Source of the DNA: QHXW01 sp963752965
GTDB lineage: Bacteria > Acidobacteriota > Terriglobia > Bryobacterales > Bryobacteraceae
Reading direction: 5' to 3'
DNA length: 64,000 bases
Assembly: GCA_963752965.1 (NCBI GenBank)
Contig: CAVWAJ010000010.1
Coordinates: forward strand, 1 to 64,000
Both the position numbers and the translations under genes were made by a program. The notes beneath the pieces were generated by a model, which made no database searches, was not told the origin of the DNA, and saw nothing but the letters and a program-made list of their open reading frames with translations. Positions within the stretch are counted from its first letter, which is position 1. Each line of letters opens with the position of its first letter. Positions 42,740 through 52,982 of this stretch are shown one piece after another.

Positions 42740-45700
42740 GTGGTGATCAGACAAATCACGGCCGTAATGGTGTTCCTTGGCGGCGTAGTCGCATTTGCGC
42801 AGGACTCGGCGACGCTCACGGTCACGGTATTTGACCAGAGCGCGGCGCTAGTACCCGGTGCCACACTAGTTCTAAATGACTTACGCCGCGGCATCGTCAC
42901 TCAGGCGGAAACAAACGCAAACGGCTTTGCCGTTTTCGATTTCTTACAGCCGGGTGACTATTCCCTCGATGCCAGTAAAGCCGGCTTCGATAAATACCAC
43001 CTCGACCAGCTGACCCTGAACGTCCGCGACCGCCAGATCTTTCGCATAGATCTCCGCGTCAACGCGGCAGCCGGGACGAGTGTACAAGTCACCGCCAAAG
43101 CCGAGTCGGTTTCGAGTGAGGTTGCGCAGGGCGTCTCGGTGGACAACAGATATGTCGAGAACCTTCCGGTAAACGGGCGCGATGCCCAGTCGCTGATCTT
43201 GCTGGCGCCGGGAATTACATCGGCGGCAGGCGGCAAGGGCGACGGTGGCTTTAACGCGAACGGGTTGCGCTCGAACACAAACTACTACACGTTGGACGGC
43301 GTGAGCACGAATAGTTCGCCTGCCTTAGCCGGTGGCACCGCGGTGGGCGGCGGGTTCGGTTTTGGGGCGGGACTTACCGCGACGACCAGTGCGACTTCTG
43401 CGACCCAGTTGATCTCGATTGACGCCATGCAGGAAATGAGAGTGCAAACCGTGTCATTTGCGCCGGAGTTTGGCCGCTCGCCGGGAGCACAGATTGTATT
43501 GACCAGTCGAGGCGGCACAAACAACCTGCATGGGCAGCTATATGATTACGTGCGTGACGGCGCCCTCGATGCGAACGACTGGTTTGCGAATGCCGGAGGA
43601 TACCCCAAGGCCACGGAACGGCAGGAGCGTCCGGGCGGCGTATTGGGCGGGCCAATCATAAAGAACAAGACCTTTTTCTTTGTTTCCTTCGAGAGACTCA
43701 CACTTCGTGCGCCGCAGTCGATCGTTGCCGACGTGCCGGATTTGGCGTTCCGGCAATCAGCCCCTGCGGCTTTGCAGCCGTTCATAAATGCATTTCCACT
43801 TCCTAACAGCGTAGAGCTGGGGAACGGGGCTGCCGAATATCGGGCGGTGATCTCGAATCCCTTGGGAAGCGATTCCGCCAGCGCCCGGATTGACCACATT
43901 CTAAATCCGAACACGACCTTATTCGCCCGGTTCAGCCTGACATGGTCCAACTCCCAGCAGCGCGGCTCTGATTCGACCACGCCCAACGTACTACAGAGCC
44001 AGTCTTCCCACTCCGATGCGATCACTGGCGGAGCCAGTCATATGTTTGGCGGGGACTTGCTAAATGACTTGCGGGTGAACTACTCCAGATCGACCTTCGG
44101 CGGGTTCAGCACGATGGACAATTATGGCGGGGCCACGCCTCTGGCGGCGAATTCCCCGGTGTTCCCCTCCGGGTTCAGCAGCGCGGACGCTTCCTTTAAC
44201 TTAAGTATTCTCGGTTTTGCGGGCTACTCGTTGGGGGGCCACTCATCCAACACCCAGCAGCAGGTGAATGTGGTCGACAGCCTGTCCAAGGTACAGGGCA
44301 AGCACAATTTGAAGGCTGGAGTGGACTACCGGGAGATTCTACAGACGAACGGCCGGCTTCCCTATACTGAGAGCGTTTCTTTCAATGGACTCACCGGCAA
44401 TGACCAAGCGTTTTTGACACAGATGGCGCTGAATGCCCAGGTGTCTTCGAATTTGACCACCGTCTACCCGACTTATACAAACTTTTCATTGTACGGACAG
44501 GACACATGGCGTGCCACGGATCGAACTACGGTGACGTACGGACTGCGCTGGGACGTCAACCCCGCTCCCACGGCTCGACAGGGGCCAGCACCTTTTGCCT
44601 TATCGAATTCCACAGTCGCCGGGGTCACCCAGAATCAACCTCTGTACCCGACACAGTGGTTCAACGTGGCGCCGCGGATCGGCGTGGCCTACCTCTCCGA
44701 TGACAAGCCGGGACACGAGATGACGCTGCGCGCGGGCGCCGGACTGTTCTATGACACTGGCTATGGGTCGATCGAGTCAGCGTTCAATGGGGCGCCGTAC
44801 TCGGGTGTGGAAACCTACTCGAATGTGTTTTTTCCCCTTACTAACGGTATTAACGGTGAACTCGGGCCTCCCACTCTGCCGCCGACACGCCCTTACGGGC
44901 AAATCACGACGGGCGACCCAGGCCTGAGTGCACCCATGGTCTTCCAGTGGAACGGCACGTGGGAGAAGAACTACGGCGCGGGACAGACGTTGGCCGTGAG
45001 TTTTGTGGGAACAAAGGGCAGGAACCTGCTGCTAACCGAAACTACACCTACGTTCTCCGGCGCCTACAGCATTCTGCGGGAGGTAACCAACGGAGCTGAG
45101 TCCATCTACAATGGCGTGCAGGTGCAGTTTCGGAGACGCCTCAGCGCCAGTTTCCAAACGCAGTTAAGCTATACCTGGTCGCATTCGATCGATACAGCTT
45201 CGACCGATTCCGGATTCGGCGGCGGCTTCGCCAGCTTGTTTACCAGTGGCGAACGCGGCTCATCCGATTTCGACGTCAGGCACAGCGGGAGCTTCTCGGG
45301 GACGTGGCGGCTACCGGCCCCAAGCAACGGGCTCATCTTCTATCCCCTCCAGCACTGGTATCTGGACTTTCTGGCCACCGCGCGCAGCGGTCTGCCCTTC
45401 GACATAGAAGGTGTCAGCAGCACGACCAGCAACTCGACGTCATCGAGCTCCAGCACGACCAACCCCGGCCTGTTCGCCAATGTGCGCCCCGACTGGAATG
45501 GCCTGCCCATTTGGATCTCGGATCCGAAAGTCCCGGGAGGACGGCGGCTGAACCCGGCCGCCTTCTTCATTCCAACCGGTTATCAACAAGGGAATCTGGG
45601 AAGGAACTCTTTCCGTGGCTTCTCGTTGAGCCAATTAGATCTAGCCGTCCGGCGAATGGTTCCGCTCAGCGAACGCTTCAAGCTCAACCTCTCGGCCGGT

Positions 45701-45886
45701 GCATACAACATTCTTAACCACCCGAACTTCGCCAATCCCACGCCTCTGGAAGGAGGCAACCTGTCCAGTCCGGACTTCGGTATCATGACGCGCATGGTGA
45801 ACCAGTCGCTCGGAGGCGGTGTGAATGCACTCTACCGGACCGGCGGACCCAGATCCGTGGAGTTCTCGTTACGTTTACAGTTCTAA
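42740..45886 (+). CDS. Oar-like TonB-dependent outer membrane protein
   Basis: 1048 residues from GTG 42740. Signal segment (AVMVFLGGVVAFAQ), CarboxypepD_reg domain (ATLTVTVFDQSAALVPGATLVL to LRVNAAAGTSVQVTA), plug domain (VDNRYVENLPVNGRDAQSLILLAPGI ... FAPEFGRSPGAQIVLTSRGGTNNLHGQLYDYVRD) and a very large barrel ending VEFSLRLQF. This is the Oar family abundant in Acidobacteria; in Myxococcus Oar acts in protein export. It heads an operon with an outer-membrane barrel (20-bp gap) and the NHL/TIGR03437 protein. The cargo could be the NHL protein, which is inference. Confidence 0.9.
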   Translation: MVIRQITAVMVFLGGVVAFAQDSATLTVTVFDQSAALVPGATLVLNDLRRGIVTQAETNANGFAVFDFLQPGDYSLDASKAGFDKYHLDQLTLNVRDRQIFRIDLRVNAAAGTSVQVTAKAESVSSEVAQGVSVDNRYVENLPVNGRDAQSLILLAPGITSAAGGKGDGGFNANGLRSNTNYYTLDGVSTNSSPALAGGTAVGGGFGFGAGLTATTSATSATQLISIDAMQEMRVQTVSFAPEFGRSPGAQIVLTSRGGTNNLHGQLYDYVRDGALDANDWFANAGGYPKATERQERPGGVLGGPIIKNKTFFFVSFERLTLRAPQSIVADVPDLAFRQSAPAALQPFINAFPLPNSVELGNGAAEYRAVISNPLGSDSASARIDHILNPNTTLFARFSLTWSNSQQRGSDSTTPNVLQSQSSHSDAITGGASHMFGGDLLNDLRVNYSRSTFGGFSTMDNYGGATPLAANSPVFPSGFSSADASFNLSILGFAGYSLGGHSSNTQQQVNVVDSLSKVQGKHNLKAGVDYREILQTNGRLPYTESVSFNGLTGNDQAFLTQMALNAQVSSNLTTVYPTYTNFSLYGQDTWRATDRTTVTYGLRWDVNPAPTARQGPAPFALSNSTVAGVTQNQPLYPTQWFNVAPRIGVAYLSDDKPGHEMTLRAGAGLFYDTGYGSIESAFNGAPYSGVETYSNVFFPLTNGINGELGPPTLPPTRPYGQITTGDPGLSAPMVFQWNGTWEKNYGAGQTLAVSFVGTKGRNLLLTETTPTFSGAYSILREVTNGAESIYNGVQVQFRRRLSASFQTQLSYTWSHSIDTASTDSGFGGGFASLFTSGERGSSDFDVRHSGSFSGTWRLPAPSNGLIFYPLQHWYLDFLATARSGLPFDIEGVSSTTSNSTSSSSSTTNPGLFANVRPDWNGLPIWISDPKVPGGRRLNPAAFFIPTGYQQGNLGRNSFRGFSLSQLDLAVRRMVPLSERFKLNLSAGAYNILNHPNFANPTPLEGGNLSSPDFGIMTRMVNQSLGGGVNALYRTGGPRSVEFSLRLQF

Positions 45887-45906
45887 AGGCCCGGAGAAGC
45901 TGACTG

Positions 45907-46689
45907 ATGACACTTGGTATTGTTCGGAAGACCGCTTTTTGCGTCTGGTTCTTTCCCGCGATTTTTCTGTTTGCCGGGGACGAACCAGAGCCGGTGATCC
46001 GGCGTCTGTCGTTCGGCGTGCGGGGGGAAGCGTTTCCACTGCGTTTGTTCAATGTACATGACTACCAAACCTCGACGACCCAGCCGATCGCCAGTTACAC
46101 TTACAGCGCCAGTAGCAGCTCATCGAAGGTTGGGGTGGGGCCCACCGTTGAATACAGATTGACGGGCCACTGGTCGTTGGGAGTGGAGCTTAACTTCCAT
46201 CACGCGGACTACCAAGGGACAATCGTAGAACTCAGCGGCCTCCCAGGTTCCAACTCTCCCACAGACAATCGCGTGCCTACAACCACCACGGACACGACCC
46301 AAGCCAACTATTGGGATGTCCCGCTTCTCGCCCGTTATTACGGTCTCCCGCAACCGCAATCATGGCTTGGCCGCCGAATACCCCGATCATTGTTCGACCG
46401 AGCGTATGTTTCCGGCGGCCTGGAGTTTCAACACGTGGGAAGGGTCCGGACCGGCAATGCAATTTCCTATGCGGACGGCACCACCGCCTACAACGAAACT
46501 CCCGATAGGCCGCATTTGGGCAACCAGCCTGGATTGGTCGTGGGCATCGGTCTTCGCTTCATGGATGAATTTCATATTAAAGTGATGCCCGAGATTCGGT
46601 ATATCCGCTGGGAAGGAGCCACCTTTCAAGGGCTGTCATACCATTCGGTGGCGAACCAGCTTGAGGGAGGCCTCGGCCTGTCGTTCTAG
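45907..46689 (+). CDS. Outer membrane beta-barrel protein (OmpW/porin-like), unnamed
   Basis: 260 residues. Signal peptide (TAFCVWFFPAIFLFAG) followed by repeated amphipathic strands: RLSFGVRGEAFPL, KVGVGPTVEYRLTGHWSLGVELNFHHADY, YWDVPLLARYYG, RAYVSGGLEFQHVG, QPGLVVGIGLRF, FHIKVMPEIRYIRW, ending in Phe (LGLSF), as expected for an 8- to 10-stranded barrel. It lies 20 bp after the Oar gene and 22 bp before the NHL gene. Function unknown; the operon context suggests a partner in surface assembly or secretion. Confidence 0.8.
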   Translation: MTLGIVRKTAFCVWFFPAIFLFAGDEPEPVIRRLSFGVRGEAFPLRLFNVHDYQTSTTQPIASYTYSASSSSSKVGVGPTVEYRLTGHWSLGVELNFHHADYQGTIVELSGLPGSNSPTDNRVPTTTTDTTQANYWDVPLLARYYGLPQPQSWLGRRIPRSLFDRAYVSGGLEFQHVGRVRTGNAISYADGTTAYNETPDRPHLGNQPGLVVGIGLRFMDEFHIKVMPEIRYIRWEGATFQGLSYHSVANQLEGGLGLSF

Positions 46690-46711
46690 GGGGGTAAAAG
46701 GCAAAACAAAA

Positions 46712-49700
46712 ATGGAATCGAAAGTAGCGACGCTTGTCCTGACTACCTTGCTGATGCCGGCCCTCGCGCGATCGCAATCGATCGTGCGCACGATTCTCGG
46801 TGGTTCGCCGGATGGAGGCGAAGCGCTCTCGGCAACGCTAAAGTCGCCCTCCGCGGTAGTGAGCGACAAGAATGGCAACGTGTATGTGGCGCTCAAAGGC
46901 GCTTTTCAGGTGGTCGAAATAAGTTCCAGCGGCACCGCCACGGTGATAGTGGGTAACGGAATCCAAGGTTCAACGGGCGACGGCGGCCCCGCTGTGGAGG
47001 CGACGCTATCTACGCCGGCGGCTCTTGCGGTGGATTCGGCCGGCAATCTTTACATCGCCGATTCCAGTTCGAATAACGTACGGATGGTCGGCACCGACGG
47101 GATCATTAACACATTCGCGGGCAACGGATTTAGCGGTTATGCCGGCGATGGTGGCCCGGCAGCCGCGGGGAGCCTGAACAGCCCGTCAGGGCTGGCGTTC
47201 GATTCAAAAGGCGACCTTTTGATTGCCGATTCCGGAAATAACGTGATTCGAATGGTCACGCCGAATGGAACGATCACCACGATCGCCGGAAACGGGGTGG
47301 CGGGATCGAATGGCGACAACGGACCGGCGCTACAGGCCTATCTTGATTTCCCCCAGGGCGTGGCGGAGGACAGCGCCGGGAATGTTTATATTTCCGACAG
47401 CGGCAATAACTGGATCCGCGTCGTTTCCCCGGCTGGCACCATCAGTCGATTCGCCGGCGCCAACGCATCGGGTGCTTTCGGTGGTGGCGCCGATCCCTCG
47501 ATTGCGCTGAATGCCACTTTAAGGAATCCAACTGGTCTGGTCCTGGATAAGGCGGGCAATGTCTATTTCATTCAAGCTGGCGCTGACCAGGTGAGCCGCA
47601 TCACAACGGACGGAAAGATCGCCAACTTCGCTGGTACGGGTTCAGGCAGCGGCGCCTCAGGCGATGGAGGGGTGGCGCGCTTCGCCAACCTCAACGTGCA
47701 GGGGATCGCCCTCAATCCGCAAGGCAACCTGTTGATTGCGGACGGCGCCAACAATCGAGTGCGTATCGTCAACACGACGAATAACATCATCAATACGCTG
47801 GCGGGCACCGGTCTGGCCTCGTACAGTCCGCAGGGATTGGCTTTGCAAGGGGATACCCTCTATTTTTCGGACGCCTCCAGCAACCGCATACGCAAGTTCA
47901 ATCTGACGACGGGCGAAAGCGGAGTGTTTGCGGGCAACGGCGAGGCGACGTTCGCGGGTGATGGGGGTGCTGCTATCAGCGCCAGCTTGAGCGGGCCAAT
48001 CGGCGTGGCTTTCGACCAGGCAGGAAACCTGTATATTGCCGATTCGGGGAACGAGCGAATTCGCCGCGTGACGCCTGCCGGCGTAATCAGTACCATCGTG
48101 GGAACCGGCACCGCAACTTCCACGGGCGACGGGTCTGCCGCCAGCGCAGCCACCATCAATGGCCCCTCCGGCGTGGCCGTGGATAGTTCCGGGAATCTCT
48201 TCATCGCCGAGCGAGCGGGGCAGCGGATCCGCGAAGTCAACTCTGGTGGAACAATATCGACAGTAGCCGGCACGGGGACAGGCGGAGCGCCGGCCGCCGA
48301 GACCGGCGTGGCCGTCAACCAGGAACTCTACTATCCCGAAGGACTCGCCGTGGAGCCCGACGGAAGCCTCCTGATCGCCGATTCCGGCAATGACCGGATT
48401 CGACGCTTGACCAAAGACGGAACGATCACGACCGTGGCTGGTTCGTTTGCCAGCGGTTCCTCCGGGGACGGGGGGCCAGCTACAACCGCGGCACTCGCCA
48501 GCCCCAGCGGAGTCACGATCGATGCGTATGGAAACGTCTACATCGCCGATACCGAGAATCAGGAAATTCGACGCGTAACCACGAACGGGATCATTAATAC
48601 CGTGGTGGGGAACAATACTGCGGGTTACAACGGCGATGGGAGTCCGGCCACTGCCGTGGAGCTTAACGGACCGTCGGCCGTGATCCCCGGCCCCGGTTGC
48701 AGCATCCTGATCGCCGATACGCAAAACCAAATTCTCCGTCAGTTTTGGCCCGCGGTCGACTACACGATTACGTCCGCTCCAACAGGCCTCCAAATAACCG
48801 TTGATGGGCAAATATCGGTGACGCCTCTCGTTGTAAGCCTTCTACCAGGCACACAGCACCAAATTGGCGCGCTGAGCACTCAGGCCGGCACCCTTGGCAC
48901 GCGCTATCTGGCTTCCGGCACCCAGACGATCAGTGTGCCGTGCGGGATCGCAAGTGCCGCGGTGTCGGTGAATGTCAGTACGCAGTACTCGCTCACCATT
49001 ACGGCCGATGATGGCGGGACCGTCTCACCGGCGGCGGCGTGGCAGGATGCCGGGACGAGTGTCGTGCTCACTGCAGCGCCGGCAACCGGGTTCGTCTTCG
49101 CTGGGTGGGAAGGCGACTGCAAGGGCAGCGGTACATGCCAACTCTCGATGAATGGCCCGAAAAACGTAAAGGCGGACTTTGCGCCGGCCAACATCCAGAC
49201 AGGCGTAATCTCTGGGGGCGTGGTTGGCGGAGGTTTGAGTACCCCGCCGGTGAAAGCGCTTTCCCCGGATGCGATCGCTGTTGTTTTGGGTCAGGGCTTC
49301 GCGCCTGCCGGAACTACGGCCACGGCTGGACCAGCCAATCTGATTAACGGTAAGGTTTCGACTGAGCTGAACGGCGTATGTGTGCTGGTGGGCGGCATTG
49401 CGGCACCGGTGCTGGCCGTGACGCCGACTCAGATCAACTTCCAGGTGCCGCATGTCCCGGTTTCAGGAACGGTTCCAGTGCAGGTCGTGACTGGCTGTGG
49501 AACGGCCAACCAAATTAGCAGCGCCGCGGTAACGGTGCCTGTGCAGAGTGCGGCTCCGGAGTTTTTTTACTATACGCAGACGGCCGGCGGCAAGAACCCT
49601 ATCGCCGCTATCAATACATCGACAGGCGTTGACATCGGGTCCCCGGGGCTGTTGCCGGGAGCTACCTTCGTGCCCGCAAAGCCAGGCGATGTGCTCACGC

Positions 49701-49978
49701 TGTATGCCACCGGCTTGGGGCTTACTGATCCTCCCCTACCTCCGGGCGAATTTGCCCAGAAGGCGACCTCCATCATAGGCAAGGTCTCGGTGTCCATAGG
49801 CTCCACCAAGCTGGACGCGTCCGACGTGCTGTATGCGGGAGTGGCTATAGGGAAAGTGGGGGTTTATCAGATCAACATTCAATTGCCGGACTCCATTCCT
49901 GATGGCAATCAGCCCGTGCAGATCTTGAAGAACGGGTTCACGTCCCCCGCTGGCGGCTACATCACCGTCCAGCAGTAA
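46712..49978 (+). CDS. Secreted NHL-repeat protein with C-terminal TIGR03437 (Solibacter-type) domain
   Basis: 1088 residues from ATG 46712, with signal peptide (VATLVLTTLLMPALARSQS) and an upstream G-rich AGG site. About twelve NHL repeats of the form GNLYIADSGNERIRRV alternate with TVVGTGT/GDGGPA loops, probably forming two six-bladed propellers (residues about 30-690). A divergent Ig-like region and an InlB-B-like repeat (TADDGGTVSPAAAW ... GFVFAGWEGDCKGSGTC) follow. The C-terminal 240 residues match the acidobacterial TIGR03437 domain (VTPTQINFQVP, VLTLYATGLGLTDP, GVYQINIQLP). Likely extracellular binding or adhesion role. Its 3' end overlaps the convergent kinase gene by 17 bp. Confidence 0.9.
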   Translation: MESKVATLVLTTLLMPALARSQSIVRTILGGSPDGGEALSATLKSPSAVVSDKNGNVYVALKGAFQVVEISSSGTATVIVGNGIQGSTGDGGPAVEATLSTPAALAVDSAGNLYIADSSSNNVRMVGTDGIINTFAGNGFSGYAGDGGPAAAGSLNSPSGLAFDSKGDLLIADSGNNVIRMVTPNGTITTIAGNGVAGSNGDNGPALQAYLDFPQGVAEDSAGNVYISDSGNNWIRVVSPAGTISRFAGANASGAFGGGADPSIALNATLRNPTGLVLDKAGNVYFIQAGADQVSRITTDGKIANFAGTGSGSGASGDGGVARFANLNVQGIALNPQGNLLIADGANNRVRIVNTTNNIINTLAGTGLASYSPQGLALQGDTLYFSDASSNRIRKFNLTTGESGVFAGNGEATFAGDGGAAISASLSGPIGVAFDQAGNLYIADSGNERIRRVTPAGVISTIVGTGTATSTGDGSAASAATINGPSGVAVDSSGNLFIAERAGQRIREVNSGGTISTVAGTGTGGAPAAETGVAVNQELYYPEGLAVEPDGSLLIADSGNDRIRRLTKDGTITTVAGSFASGSSGDGGPATTAALASPSGVTIDAYGNVYIADTENQEIRRVTTNGIINTVVGNNTAGYNGDGSPATAVELNGPSAVIPGPGCSILIADTQNQILRQFWPAVDYTITSAPTGLQITVDGQISVTPLVVSLLPGTQHQIGALSTQAGTLGTRYLASGTQTISVPCGIASAAVSVNVSTQYSLTITADDGGTVSPAAAWQDAGTSVVLTAAPATGFVFAGWEGDCKGSGTCQLSMNGPKNVKADFAPANIQTGVISGGVVGGGLSTPPVKALSPDAIAVVLGQGFAPAGTTATAGPANLINGKVSTELNGVCVLVGGIAAPVLAVTPTQINFQVPHVPVSGTVPVQVVTGCGTANQISSAAVTVPVQSAAPEFFYYTQTAGGKNPIAAINTSTGVDIGSPGLLPGATFVPAKPGDVLTLYATGLGLTDPPLPPGEFAQKATSIIGKVSVSIGSTKLDASDVLYAGVAIGKVGVYQINIQLPDSIPDGNQPVQILKNGFTSPAGGYITVQQ

Positions 49979-52900
49979 CAGCGCCGTCCAGAGGATCGAG
50001 CCGGCCTATCAATCCGGCGAGAACCTCGCCACCGATGCGGTCAGCCTCTGGGTTTGGTACTTTCGGCAGCCGAGCCGAGAAGAAAAAGGTGCTGCCCTTG
50101 TCAGGTTTGCTGTCAACCATCAGTTGGCCACCCATCAGTTCCACCAGCCGGGCGGAAATCGTCAAGCCTAATCCAGTACCGCCGTGCTTCCTCGTCGTGG
50201 AGCTATCGGCTTGACGGAAGGCTTCGAATATCAGCCCCATTTTCTCTGGCGTGATACCGGGGCCGGTATCACGAACAGCAAAGCGGAGGCACACCGCGCT
50301 CTCGTCCTGCGATTCGATCTGAACGTACACCCGGACCGAACCTCCTTCCGTGAACTTCACGGCATTGCCGACCAGGTTCAGCAATACTTGCCGCAGGCGC
50401 AATGGGTCCACCGACAGGCGATCCGGAACATCGGGGGGAACGTACCCGGTGAGTCGCAAACCCTTCTTGCCGGCCGCCGGTTCCAGCAACCGCACAACGT
50501 TTTGGATGAGCTCAGGCACCGAAACCGGATCGGGGTTCAGTTCCAAACGCCTGGCCTCGATCTTCGAGAGATCCAGAATCTGGTTGAGAATCGACAGCAA
50601 GGATTCCGCGGCAGTCATCACGTCGGATAAGTATTCCCGCTGTTCCTCACGCGAATCGGTCTCCATCGCCAGGCCGGTCATTCCCAAGATGGCGTTCATG
50701 GGCGTGCGAATCTCGTGGCTCATGTTGGCAAGGAATTCGCTTTTCGCGCGATTGGCGTCTTCGGCGGCTTCCTTGGCCTTGTGCAGCGCCTCCTCGGCTC
50801 GCTTGCGTTCGGTAATGTCGATACCCACCGCACCGAGATATCGCTCTCCAAACGCCTCTACGGGAAACTTGAGAAATAGCACATCCCGGCGAGTCCCGTC
50901 CGGCATCGGCATAATCTGGACAAACTCCCCGGTCTTGCCAGTCGTAAGCACTTGCTGATCATACTCAGAATACAGTTTTGCGGTCTCGGCAGGCAGCCAA
51001 TCGAAAGCCGTCAGTCCCCGAATTCCGGGGTTGAGCATCTCGTCCAGGCGCTTGTTGGTATAGACGTACCTGCCATCCAGATCCTTCATGAACGCATAGG
51101 TTGGGCTGTTGTCCATAAAGGCCGAGAAGCGCACTTGTGCCTCTTGTAGTGCCTGCTCGGTCAGCTTGAGAACGCTGAAGTCCATGGAGGCTCCGATCAC
51201 TCGCTGCGGTTTGCCGTTGGGGTCACGCAGCACATAGGCTCGATTGTAGACGGAAGCATAGGAGCCGTCGAACTTGCGAAAACGATACTCAGCCGACACT
51301 GTGTCCGTGCTACTCCGTGCGGCGGCATCCACGCTGGCCGCAACTCTGTCCCAGTCATCCGGGTGAACGTGATCGCGCCACCATGCGAGGGTATTTTCCA
51401 CTTCGTCGGGTTTGTATCCGAACGTCGCATAAAAACTCTCGCTCCGCCAGATTTCATTAGTGGTGAGGTTCCAGTCCCAAAGCACGTCGTTGGTTGCTCG
51501 CTGGGCGTATTCGAAGCGCTCCTGGAGGGCGGCTTCACTCTCGAGCCGCCGCCGGATTGTCTCGGTCTGCTGATGTACACGGCGGCGCAGGGCTACCACC
51601 CAGGCCAACACCGCCAAAATAGGCACGCCCGTGAATACGAGCACCATCCGGGCATGTCTCGCTGTCCACCAGGACGGACGTTCCAGCACTGCCACGTCTT
51701 GGGGAGAGCGCAGCAGTACCGCAAAGCCGCTGGGATCCTGGTTTTCGTCCACGTCCACTGAGCAGATACCCGTCACTTGCAGCAGGCTGCCGGGCATGAT
51801 GTCCGGGAACGAGGGCCGTCCGGCTGGCTCCGAAATATTGGCTGCAAAACTGATGCCACCAGATTGCAGCAACAGGACCCCCAGATGCTGGCGGTGTGAA
51901 ACGTCAATGAGGCGCCCGGTGATCCGTATCAGTTCCGCATCGTAGCGGCCATCGAGAGCTTGCTCGACCGATGCGGTAACCGGACTGACCGGTGTACCGG
52001 CGCCGATGCGCCGAAACGTGGCATGCTCCAGGATCGGCCCGTACTGACCCCGTGCCGGAAAACCTACCACGTCCACTCGATCACCGACGTTGACGGCGGC
52101 CATTTGCCTGGTTTTCACGAGGATGCCCAGTGCTTGATCTTTCACGAACAGTGCCAAGCCGAGATGTTGTAGCGTGACTACGCCTTGGATTCGTATCCGG
52201 TGAATCGAGCCCAATTCGATTGCCGGTTGCAGGATGCTGTCGACGCGAGTAACAGGTAGCGCAAAGTTATCCACCTGGGGTGGTTCGACGACCGCGAGGT
52301 CGGCAAGGCTCGGAATCAATACTTCTACAGCCTCGAATTGGCTCTTGGAGTTATAGAATCCACCGCACGTGCCCCGGATGCGGACGCGCGCGTCCACCAG
52401 ATTAGCCGGCGTCTGCGTAACGCCGGGAACGAATGCCTGGAACCGCAGGGCGCCAGCCGCGATGTCAAGCTTTACGCCGCCTTGGTACGGATCTGCCGCA
52501 ACCACGACGCCTTCCACTTCAATCCGCCAGCAGTCCAGCCTGCCGGACACAAGCTGCTCGGCGGACACGATGCGTGGAGCCGGTAGCGGCCCATCGGAGA
52601 GAACACGTATCTGAGCGTCTTGGACATCGGGGTTCCAGTCCGTGCTCCGGGTGACTCCTTGAATGTCCACAACCTGACCGGCTCGTAAGCCGAGGTTTGG
52701 CTTCGGCGGCTTGACATACACAGCCGCGGTGGAGTCCTGGACGAACAGGTCCTCGTGAGAACTGTCATAGTACGTGACCACGGCACGTATGTGTACTGGG
52801 TAACGCTGGGTCACCTGTTCCGGCGTAAGCGTTCGAAATTGCGCGATATGAGTAAAGGGTGGGCGGACGGCATCAGCCTTAGCATGTGGTGATCCGCTGC

Positions 52901-52982
52901 AAACAGCGGGGAACCACGCCAGCAGAAAGGCAGACCCCCAACCTGCGCTCTCGCGCCATTTTCTCCCGACTGCGGACCTCAT
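49962..52982 (-). CDS. PAS-domain sensor histidine kinase with large periplasmic sensor
   Basis: 1006 residues from ATG 52982 (MRSAVGRKWRESAGWGSAFLLAWFPAVCSG). The periplasmic half has repeated OB-like segments (RYPVHIRAVVTYYDSSHEDLFVQDSTAAVYV, RIRIQGVVTLQHLGLALFVKDQALGILV) common in acidobacterial kinases. A TM helix (MVLVFTGVPILAVLAWVVAL) is followed by two PAS domains, the HisKA domain (SHEIRTPMNAILG) and HATPase (NLVGNAVKFT, DTGPGITP, GGTGLGLTI). There is no C-terminal receiver. The frame is open to 53318, and that 112-residue extension has two hydrophobic stretches, so a longer start cannot be excluded. Partner regulator not identified. Confidence 0.9.
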   Translation of the reverse strand: MRSAVGRKWRESAGWGSAFLLAWFPAVCSGSPHAKADAVRPPFTHIAQFRTLTPEQVTQRYPVHIRAVVTYYDSSHEDLFVQDSTAAVYVKPPKPNLGLRAGQVVDIQGVTRSTDWNPDVQDAQIRVLSDGPLPAPRIVSAEQLVSGRLDCWRIEVEGVVVAADPYQGGVKLDIAAGALRFQAFVPGVTQTPANLVDARVRIRGTCGGFYNSKSQFEAVEVLIPSLADLAVVEPPQVDNFALPVTRVDSILQPAIELGSIHRIRIQGVVTLQHLGLALFVKDQALGILVKTRQMAAVNVGDRVDVVGFPARGQYGPILEHATFRRIGAGTPVSPVTASVEQALDGRYDAELIRITGRLIDVSHRQHLGVLLLQSGGISFAANISEPAGRPSFPDIMPGSLLQVTGICSVDVDENQDPSGFAVLLRSPQDVAVLERPSWWTARHARMVLVFTGVPILAVLAWVVALRRRVHQQTETIRRRLESEAALQERFEYAQRATNDVLWDWNLTTNEIWRSESFYATFGYKPDEVENTLAWWRDHVHPDDWDRVAASVDAAARSSTDTVSAEYRFRKFDGSYASVYNRAYVLRDPNGKPQRVIGASMDFSVLKLTEQALQEAQVRFSAFMDNSPTYAFMKDLDGRYVYTNKRLDEMLNPGIRGLTAFDWLPAETAKLYSEYDQQVLTTGKTGEFVQIMPMPDGTRRDVLFLKFPVEAFGERYLGAVGIDITERKRAEEALHKAKEAAEDANRAKSEFLANMSHEIRTPMNAILGMTGLAMETDSREEQREYLSDVMTAAESLLSILNQILDLSKIEARRLELNPDPVSVPELIQNVVRLLEPAAGKKGLRLTGYVPPDVPDRLSVDPLRLRQVLLNLVGNAVKFTEGGSVRVYVQIESQDESAVCLRFAVRDTGPGITPEKMGLIFEAFRQADSSTTRKHGGTGLGLTISARLVELMGGQLMVDSKPDKGSTFFFSARLPKVPNPEADRIGGEVLAGLIGRLDPLDGAVTAGR

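Noticed and set aside
44200..44215. AACTTAAG-containing word inside the Oar coding region as another Rrf2 operator
   Set aside because: It matches only the AT-rich core and lies within coding sequence, so chance is the simpler explanation.
47657..48811. 384-codon minus-strand frame opposite the NHL repeats
   Set aside because: Its apparent periodicity simply mirrors the NHL repeats on the coding strand.
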